A program made the position numbers and the translations under genes. Of a stretch of DNA of 64,000 nucleotides, positions 57,331 through 64,000 are shown piece by piece (position 1 is the first letter of the stretch; the number at the start of each line of letters is the position of its first letter). This DNA comes from Chrysopilus asiliformis (Eukaryota; Arthropoda; Insecta; Diptera; Rhagionidae). The DNA is taken from NCBI GenBank assembly GCA_964034945.1, contig OZ035963.1, positions 37,702,361 through 37,766,360 on the forward strand. Reading direction: 5' to 3'. Under the pieces are notes generated by a model. That model was not told the DNA's origin and ran no database searches. It saw only the letters and a program-made list of their open reading frames with translations.

Positions 57331-57620
57331 TTATTTGGATCGCTTCATTTCATAAGAAACCATAAAAGAAACAGCAACACGTATCACCTGCTGGCGCTTA
57401 ACTTCTGTTATGCAGTTGCCACAATCATTAAACAATTTCGTCAGTTCGGTCTGACTGCATTCATATGTAGCATCAGATGTTCTTGCCCCCCTAATTTTTT
57501 GCATTTGTGGCCAATTCTTGAAATAAAGAAGTCATCTTTTTGAGATTGCCTTTTCAACAGGCTATCGCACATTTCATAGCAATCGACAGATGCATGCGCA
57601 ATTTCCCAGAAATCTGTCAT
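57331..57620 (-). pseudogene. Unrecognised small gene with one frameshift
   Basis: From 57620 the frame starts MTDFWEIAHASVDCYEMCDS, continues LLKRQSQKDDFFISRIGH and KCKKLGG. At a run of six G (57486-57491 on plus as C) it shifts and continues as ARTSDATYECSQTELTKLFN, DCGNCITEVKRQQVIRVAV and a final YEMKRSK, then TAA. Balanced composition with paired cysteines suggests a real protein of about 97 residues broken by a one-base slip, or two overlapping frames. No family recognised. Confidence 0.35.
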
Positions 57621-58019
57621 CTTTGACGGATAAAGTTGGCGTCGGCGGCATATTAAGAAAGTATCCTACCCGACGAATTAAATCTGCTGTATGTCCCTAT
57701 ATGAACTCGTTATACTACAATGACTTCGATGGCGCTATCTGATGCTGTCTTTGAACTAATCCAAATATATCTCACGGATGAAACCGGCATTTAAACCAGT
57801 GAAATAAAAACTCTCGGAGTTATGCCAATTATTTTTCATTTGTGCGAACTCATTATGCAAATGAGCAGGCGCACTATCTCCCAAAAGCAAATCAAATTAC
57901 TACAAAGTGGAAAGAAAAAACTAGTAGAATTTTTGCGCTATCCGATGTAGCAAAAAATTAGCCTCAATTTTTACGCGAAACTTATCTGTGAAGAAATTTA
58001 AATCTCTAGTTTAATTCCT

Positions 58020-58130
58020 TCCAGGGTTATATTGTTTACTGACAGACGGACGAACGGATACACGCACGGCACGGACATGCGGAAATCAAAATCTTTTGTC
58101 ATCCCAAACATTTTCAGAAATACAGGGTGA
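58020..58130 (-). repeat. Dispersed repeat family T fragment
   Basis: CAGACGGACGAACGG core, then 'cggacatgcggaaatcaaaa'. Inverted relative to 58710. Confidence 0.6.
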
Positions 58131-58709
58131 TTCAGAAATTGATTTATATATTTAAAACTTTTAAATTCAACAACTTTTTCACTAAGCTGTGTCGGGGCCG
58201 TCGGTATTTAAAGTTTTTTTGTATTGCTAATTCCAAATTTTGTAGTGGTTTAGCTAGATCAGCTCCAGTTTCTGAGACATAGAGGGTGACATATATATAT
58301 CGATAATTATCGACCAATTTATGAATCACCCATTGTAAACCAAAAATAAAGTCGGTGCTGCCAAACAAGTGCCAAGTTCGGAATCAGCGACACCAAATTA
58401 CTCAAAAATAACTAAAAACTTGTGTCTATCGTCATGTATAATTTTTAAAATTTAATTTGGTATTCTAAGTTCCAATATTTTGTACTCTAAACTTGTGAAC
58501 TTCACTTCACAATTTGAGTTATTTAGATACATTTAGTACTTGTTTAATGCTAGTAGCAAATCTGCAGGTACTTTGGGGGCATCACGATGCAGTTTTTGCC
58601 TACAGTTTTTTTGACTTCGTGAACCGAGTTCCAATAACTTTTTCTTTATTTTTTACGCAATTTTTTTTCTTTAGGAATTTTTTTCTTTATTTTTTACCGC
58701 AATTTTCTT

Positions 58710-59200
58710 TTTAAATATGATATATCATATAGGAGTATATAAGATTTAGTATATACCGTTTGTAAGCCATCGAAACAATTATCGGACACAAAAAAGAACT
58801 ACACCAGGTTGTTATATGTATATGACAAAAGATTTTGATTTCCGCATATCCGCCCGTCTGTCCATCAGTCCGTGAACATCATAAATTTCGAAAGGATTGA
58901 GCTAGAGATTTGATATTTTGTACGGTTGCGTTTCCCGTAAATGGCTAGGCTAAGTTCTTGAACAGGTAAAATTGGATCGCATCGAAAATTTTATAAAGAT
59001 GAAATGTGTTTAGAATATGATTTTACATGACCGTTCCATACATCAAAATCCAATCGGACCGCTCCTTTCCTTCTCTACTGTACAATTGGATTTTTTTAAA
59101 TAAACATTTTCTCTGTCAACAATAGAGTATTTGGCAATTGGCCCCTGACAATTGTAGCTTTTCTTAAGTTTTAATAACTGTTTGGGTGCTGAGCTCTTTG
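58710..59200 (+). repeat. Dispersed repeat family T, unbroken copy
   Basis: 'atatgatatatcatatagga', 'taccgtttgtaagccatcg', 'actacaccaggttg', 'tccgcatatccgcccgtctg', 'gattgagctagagatttga', then 'atcggaccgctcctttcct' and 'acaattgtagcttttctta'. Used here as the reference for the interrupted copy at 42990-46270. Confidence 0.75.
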
Positions 59201-59499
59201 AATGACAACACGAAAAAGCCAACACAAACTAAAAATTTCAGTTCAACCTAAAGCGGAACGACGTTTGATTGGCGTTTGATCCCACTTGTTTAAAAAAAAT
59301 CATTCGGTTCGTAGATAGCTTGCGCATCTCGAAAAGCCTTTATGTGTGTGTATTATTTTTTGTTATGCAAAAACTCTATCCTTTTTTGGATTACTTACTT
59401 TACATTACTATACCGATACGTTTAGGGAAGGGACTTGTAGTGTACAGGAAGGGGGTAGATTACGGTAGGAAGGGTACGGGAAGGAGTCAGCCTGCCCTA

Positions 59500-59572
59500 C
59501 ACTGGGCGTCAATAATATGGGATACAGTGGAACTTGCTGGGCCCCACATTGAACGCCAATTAGGTAGGTACG
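59500..59572 (-). promoter_or_regulatory. Two LTR-retrotransposon primer-binding-site-like sequences
   Basis: On the minus strand, TTGGCGTTCAATGTGGGGC ends near 59571 and TTGACGCCCAGTGTAGGGC lies about 58 bases further on. Both are close to TGGCGCCCAACGTGGGGC, the tRNA-Lys-type primer site used by many LTR elements, with C-to-T style differences. If real, an LTR would lie at higher coordinates and the internal region leftward; neither LTR nor gag could be recognised. Neighbouring 59400-59700 is GC-rich. Confidence 0.3.
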
Positions 59573-60752
59573 GGAGGACGTGAGGTTCAGGAGGAGGACG
59601 GGGAGTTAGACAAGGGAAGGAATATCTTCAGGTTCAGAGGGGTAGACACGCTTGTTGGTATAGGCATAGCTCGCCGGATGTGGGGGGGTTCTTTCTCTGA
59701 CCTGTCGATGACGTCCACTACACAATGAAATCGTGTCTACATACATAAGGGATTAATAATCAATCAATGTAAATCAACGAATATCAGTAAAATAAATTAT
59801 TGCCATGCTGAAGCAGCATGGTTCGGTTCATCTCTCAGAATCACTAGTCACCACCACCAAATAAAAAAACTCACTGATTCATTTTATGTTTAATAACCCT
59901 TTTTAATAATATTTCATGTACCATTCTATTTCTTATTTATCTAGCGCTAATATAAATACATTCTAATCGGTCTTAAGGTATATGATAAATAGGTTAACAT
60001 GAACGAATAATAAAATCAAAGTATATCACGAAAATAAATAAATTATTATGCCATACGGACACTATCACCACCAATGATAAAAAAAATAAATATTGGAAAA
60101 ATCGTCTTTCGATTCACAGAAAAATTAAATAAATTATTGGGTACGATGCGTAGTTGGGCCCATCTAAACATGTAAAGTTAAATATATCGATTGTATTTTT
60201 CGCGCACAAAGAAAGTGGTTCAAGTTTACACTGATTTATATAAATAACTTGAATAAAAAAAATGAATAAGTTGACAAACTATTATAATAAAAAAAATTAT
60301 CTATTGTTGCACAAAAAGTTTTAGGTTAAATAAAGCTATTAGGTTCCGCGTGGATTCTGCTTCGAAGAAACTTCCCGAAATGTTAGGTTAACTGTATGGT
60401 TAACTAAATTTCCTTAGTTTTTAATGTAGATGATAATTTTTATGTTGTAGGTAATTTCTAGATTCGTAAGTTTTATCCTTAAGTTCGTAGTGTAATTAAT
60501 CTTAAGGATTTGAATAATTGTAGTCTTAAATTAGCCGGTATCAAACACGCGAACATAATTTTATATCCTTAGATTTTAAGTAGATAATAGTTTTGATATT
60601 TAATTCGTAGATTTTTAGATTTATTCTTAAGTTCATAGATTCCTTAGCGTAATTTCTTAGATTTTAACTATATTAAAATCAATTAAACTAGTATCTAATA
60701 ACTAATTGAACGAATATTAGAAATATCAAAAAAATTCTAAATTGAAAGAAAT

Positions 60753-61169
60753 ATGAAACCGGGAAAAACTGATGCCGTTATTTTAACAACCAGGTCGAAA
60801 ATTCCTAAGGAATCACAAAATTTTCCACTAAATTCACAGAATACTAAATTGGAAGATCTTACTTGTTCGATTTTTTTTTGTTTCAAAAAAAACCTTCGAA
60901 AAATGAATTTGGATTCCAATAGAGGTTTTTCCTGGCCACACGTGCACAAGTTTTCCCACACCTGGGCTGGACTTTTCCCAAGCTTTCCACTTCAGAAATT
61001 CTGTAATCCTTTTCTGGATCCCCGCTTTGATTCGCCAGATGATGCGGCCTTCACCAGTCAGAGTTATTTTTCCAGAAAACTTTTTGAAAAAAATGTGGTC
61101 CAATATGGAGGACTCGGCCCTCGAGCTAATAAGAATTGGTTTTTTTTGTTGTTAGCTAATGCTCACTGA
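60753..61169 (+). CDS. Hypothetical protein, 138 codons, unsupported by motifs
   Basis: Starts MKPGKTDAVILTTRSKIPKE, contains NRGFSWPHVHKFSHTWAGLF and FLDPRFDSPDDAAFTSQ, ends before TGA. It is the longest non-transposon plus-strand frame nearby and is less low-complexity than its surroundings, but an overlapping 89-codon minus frame exists. No signal peptide, domain or intron evidence. 59750-60750 to its left is AT-rich, with many 'ttagattttaa' / 'cgtagatttt' phrases and no gene. Confidence 0.22.
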   Translation: MKPGKTDAVILTTRSKIPKESQNFPLNSQNTKLEDLTCSIFFCFKKNLRKMNLDSNRGFSWPHVHKFSHTWAGLFPSFPLQKFCNPFLDPRFDSPDDAAFTSQSYFSRKLFEKNVVQYGGLGPRANKNWFFLLLANAH

Positions 61170-61605
61170 TAATAAAATAAGATGGTTTGCTTACCCTTTC
61201 CCGGTTCAAAAAAACTTAAAGTAGCCTATTTCCTAGGACTTATTTTAAAAATGAAACTAACATTTATTTTAACTAAACTACACAAAACTAAACTAAAAAA
61301 AGTTTAGCCCACTTAACATGGCCAACATCTGGGAGAAAAATGTCGCCGGAACCCTCAAACCTTCTCACAGATTCATCATGTAAATTACTCCCAAAAAAAA
61401 TTACATGTAGTTGTAAGTTGCCCCACTATTTAGCGACATCGGTTGCAATGTAAATTACATTGCAAATCCTTACAAGTTCATAAAAAAGTGTAGTAGAGTA
61501 ATATGGCTGTAATTACTTTGCCAAAAATTGTAAGTATCAAAAGAATTTGAATCGTTTACATCAACTTTTGTTCTTAATTTCTCTCCTCATTACAGATAAT
61601 CATCG

Positions 61606-62671
61606 ATGGTAAATAAAAATCACAACCAGAAGAAAAACATGGACAACGACCCACCAGCTGATCAGGCTTCCAATTCAAATGTAAGTACAATTGAATTTGA
61701 ATTAAGTATTATCGAAAATATCGAACATTTTGACCAAAACATATTTGAAATAAATTCTTTTCTTATAGAAAACTTTGCCTTTGTTCTACCAGTGGATTAT
61801 TTGCTGCGGTTTAAATGAAAACAGGTAAGAAAAGTGAAAATGCTTGAATTTGAATAAGTTGTACTGATGGTAAATTGTTTTAAGTGAAGTTCCGCATGCA
61901 AAAGTAAAAAAATGTGCAATTTAATGTTTAAATATCTCATCCCCCTTGATTATCATATTAAAAATATGATTAAATAAGGCTAATGAGATATTCAAAAAAA
62001 ATAACAATTCGTCGATTTAAATTTCGTGCAAAAGATTCGTTTGTCATTACCAGTTTTTTTGTTCTTGTTCACTGAGACTCGAAATCAATTTGCAAGTTCG
62101 TGTTGTTGTAATTGCATGTAAATATCTTATCGGTTTGTGTGTTTGTACTTCATGGATTAACTCCAAGTAATTTTATTCTTCTCCACTAGAATCAATCAGC
62201 TGATCGATGGACATTGGGCGATCGAAGCTAATGAAGTGGTTAGACGGCGTTCAAAAATGGAAATGAAAAACCAACTCAGTTCAGTATTCTTTCTTTTCTT
62301 AGAACATTTTCTAATTAGGATTTTTACTAATTTTTGTTTATTTTATTTTCAGGGATTCCGCAAAATCATCCAGAAGCTACTGAACCGTTGAGTCAACAAA
62401 ATTACCAACTTCGGGGATATCTTCATACGGACAGACATGGAACAGGACTAACATCCCAAATGGACGTAGTGTATGTTGATCAATTTCGCTGAGAAAATAT
62501 TTTACTTCGAATTTTCTTTATTTTCAGGCGGCTGCAACAACACCAGAGATTTTAGGAAATATTGTATTGACTAAAAGATTTGGAAAAACAGCGATCTGGA
62601 AAATTGAAAATTTACTAGAAAGAATTACAACGTGGTGCCGAACCCACTTACTCTTTGAGCTAGCCGGGTAA
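61606..62671 (+). CDS. Candidate five-exon gene, unknown product
   Basis: Exons 61606-61680, 61769-61824, 62190-62278, 62353-62468 and 62528-62671. The first begins ATG after an acceptor (ctcctcattacag at 61595), implying an upstream 5' UTR exon. Donors 1 and 2 are textbook (aat|gtaagt, acag|gtaaga). Acceptors are ttcttatag, ctccactag, tattttcag and attttcag. Introns are 88, 365, 74 and about 59 bases. Phases 0, 2, 1 and 0 all fit, and every joined exon is open. Landmarks: NKNHNQKKNMDNDPPADQ (exon 1), LPLFYQWIICCGLNEN (2), INQLIDGHWAIEANEVVRRR (3), PQNHPEATEPLSQQNYQLRG (4), PEILGNIVLTKRFGKTAIW (5). Donor 4 is ambiguous: gtatgt two bases later would give a short ending at 62555. About 160 residues. 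No family recognised. The stop is 65 bases from the convergent gypsy frame. Confidence 0.4.
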
Positions 62672-62736
62672 AAATTACTGTAATGGGAAATTGAAGATTT
62701 ATGGTTATTAAAGAAATTAATGCAATTTTGTTTGTA

Positions 62737-63999
62737 TTAAACTTTTAAGTCTTTTGCATGAAAAACGCCAATATTTCTTCCGTTTAAGTCCTCGAGCTCA
62801 TACATGTTATTCCCGATTGTCTTACATACTCGACATTTGACAAATTTCGCACATAACTTTGAATTTATATTTTTAGATTTATCGCTTAAAACGAAGTTAC
62901 GGCGATAAATTTCTTGTCCGGGAACGAACTTTACATGTCGAGAACGAAGATTGTACGCTGATGCACTTTTCTCATAGGCTTTATGCAATTGTTCTTTAAT
63001 TTTTTCGCGAATCAACTCCATCCTAGAATTTTTGGGTAAACAGCTAAACTCGCTGTCTTGCAAGGAATTGAGTTTTTTCGCTAAATCGTAATTAGTGCCA
63101 TGTGAAATCATATTGCATCCAAATAATGCGTAATAGGGACTCATTCCAATAGCTTGGTGTTTTGCGGTGCGGAGAGCACATTCTATTTCTGCCAAATGTT
63201 CGTCCCAGTTCTTCTGACTATTATCTTTGAGATAACATCGAATAGCAGACAAAACCGACCTATTTACTCTTTCTGATGCGTTGGATTGGGGTGCATAGTT
63301 TGCCGTTTTCATGTGTTTTACCCCATACTTGTCCAATAGAGTTTTAAATTCTTTCGCCAAGAATTGCTTGCCATTGTCAGAATGAAGAACTTGGGGGACG
63401 CCAAATTTGTTAAAGATTTCGGTTTCTAGAAATTGAATGACCAGTTTAGTGTTCGCCTGTCTCATTGGTTTAAGGAATATAAATTTTGTCAACTGATCAA
63501 GGACGATAAATATGAAACAGTTGCCCTTCTTTGACCGCGGATATGGACCCAAGAAGTCAATAAAAATTTTCTGAAAAGGACGATCGACAACTGTTTCTGC
63601 TCCCATGGGTGGTCGTAGTATTATATTCGGAGCTTTAACTTCCTTGCAAGTGCCACAACTTGAAACATAGTTCCGTACTTGAGTCACCATGTTCGGCCAA
63701 AAATAAGTTTCGCGTAGCCGAGCCAGTGTTTTTCCCACACCACCATGCGCAGCTTGCGGCGGCTCATGGGCAAGAGAAATCAAGGACTTCGTCAACTCGG
63801 ATGGAATCCAGAGTTTCCAAGAACACTCCTCCGAAACAGTATCTCCCAGGTATGGTGAGGTGCGCTTGTACACAAACCCGTCCACGACCTTCAAGTCAGG
63901 TAATCGGTCTGCGTTTTTGTTTATTGTTTCGATCAAATTGCAGTATTCATCTGACTTGAAGTTCTCGGATTCAAGGTCGACTGCAATTATGGGTTGGTC
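62737..63999 (-). CDS. pol: Ty3/gypsy-type integrase (C-terminal part of pol, open at window edge)
   Basis: Enzyme that inserts retrotransposon DNA into the host genome. The frame is open to the right edge (upstream codons DQPIIAVDLESENF...), so it is the 3' part of a longer pol. Order of domains: HHCC zinc-binding module (LAHEPPQAAHGGVGKT, YFWPNM, CGTCKEV), then the DDE core with Asp in IDFLGPYPRS, Asp in VLHSDNGKQF and Glu in NASERVNRSV. Then HQAIGMSPYYALFG, and a C-terminal GPY/F-like module (VKFVPGQEIYRRNFVL ... IGVFHAKDLKV). About 420 codons without frameshift or stop and with all catalytic residues present. No LTR or polypurine tract was recognisable in the 600 bases after its stop. A functional transposon or a recently inserted one is most likely; domestication cannot be excluded without the sequence to the right. 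Confidence 0.93.
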   Translation of the reverse strand, partial: DQPIIAVDLESENFKSDEYCNLIETINKNADRLPDLKVVDGFVYKRTSPYLGDTVSEECSWKLWIPSELTKSLISLAHEPPQAAHGGVGKTLARLRETYFWPNMVTQVRNYVSSCGTCKEVKAPNIILRPPMGAETVVDRPFQKIFIDFLGPYPRSKKGNCFIFIVLDQLTKFIFLKPMRQANTKLVIQFLETEIFNKFGVPQVLHSDNGKQFLAKEFKTLLDKYGVKHMKTANYAPQSNASERVNRSVLSAIRCYLKDNSQKNWDEHLAEIECALRTAKHQAIGMSPYYALFGCNMISHGTNYDLAKKLNSLQDSEFSCLPKNSRMELIREKIKEQLHKAYEKSASAYNLRSRHVKFVPGQEIYRRNFVLSDKSKNINSKLCAKFVKCRVCKTIGNNMYELEDLNGRNIGVFHAKDLKV

Positions 64000-64000
64000 T

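Noticed and set aside
59269..59583. 104-codon plus frame
   Set aside because: Odd composition over a GC-rich stretch with primer-binding-site-like motifs; no domain, and likely retroelement non-coding sequence.
62634..62652. A plus-strand primer-binding site (tggtgccgaaccc)
   Set aside because: It resembles BEL/Pao primer sites, but no gag frame or LTR follows on the plus strand. The gypsy gene next to it runs the other way, so it is probably coincidental.

Overview
This window is an AT-rich, repeat-dominated stretch of an animal genome, most likely an insect and probably a fly (Diptera). I infer this from the mix of elements: mariner/Tc1, PIF/Harbinger with a MADF gene, hAT, pogo-like, Helitron, a tRNA-derived SINE, a jockey/R1-like LINE tail and a Ty3/gypsy integrase. 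The 50-90 base AT-rich introns fit too. There is no bacterial gene organisation, rRNA, complete tRNA gene or CRISPR array. No known conserved host gene is recognisable.

Layout. 1-3487 is almost featureless. 3490-5420 holds a fold-back mariner derivative and two TA-flanked MITEs. 7455-7797 is a SINE. 9218-10870 is a Tc1-like element carrying a nested element with a zeste/Myb-like exon. 13569-15201 is a hAT element (perfect 8-bp target duplication) containing a PIF/Harbinger element (TAA duplication). 16398-16959 and 18106-19016 are two more mariner-type elements; the second is another fold-back. 19222-22540 carries three MITEs. 23694-23990 contains a candidate two-exon secreted peptide gene. 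24788-29879 is satellite and dispersed repeat, including a 129-bp hairpin. 29880-31092 is a Helitron. 32530-33180 is a hAT MITE (8-bp duplication). 34801-35887 is a pogo-like element with a nested MITE. 37698-38698 is a TA-flanked element encoding C2H2 zinc fingers. 41919-42816 is a hAT element enclosing an LTR-like fragment. 42990-46270 is a four-level nest of repeats with an expanded 12-bp satellite. 46636-46990 is a 123-bp tandem array. 49600-50045 is a mariner pseudogene. 51842-52236 is a Harbinger-type MITE. 53528-56225 is a LINE 3' end split by a 2-kb insertion. 61606-62671 is a candidate five-exon gene. 62737 to the right edge is the integrase part of a gypsy-type pol, running leftward and open at the window edge.

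Between the transposons are several short, phase-compatible coding-like islands on both strands (23.7, 31.3, 36.1-36.5, 38.9-39.7, 50.5-50.9, 57.3-57.6 and 61.6-62.7 kb). I cannot name them. They are the least explained part of the window and are given with modest confidence.

The genes do not form a pathway. The window reads as successive waves of insertion, with relative ages shown by nesting and by target duplications inside older repeats. One very common old family (called T here: oligomers of CCGTCTGTC flanked by gtttgtaac and cggacacaaaaatgaac motifs) is the substrate into which many younger elements jumped. All calls come from reading the sequence; no database search was possible.
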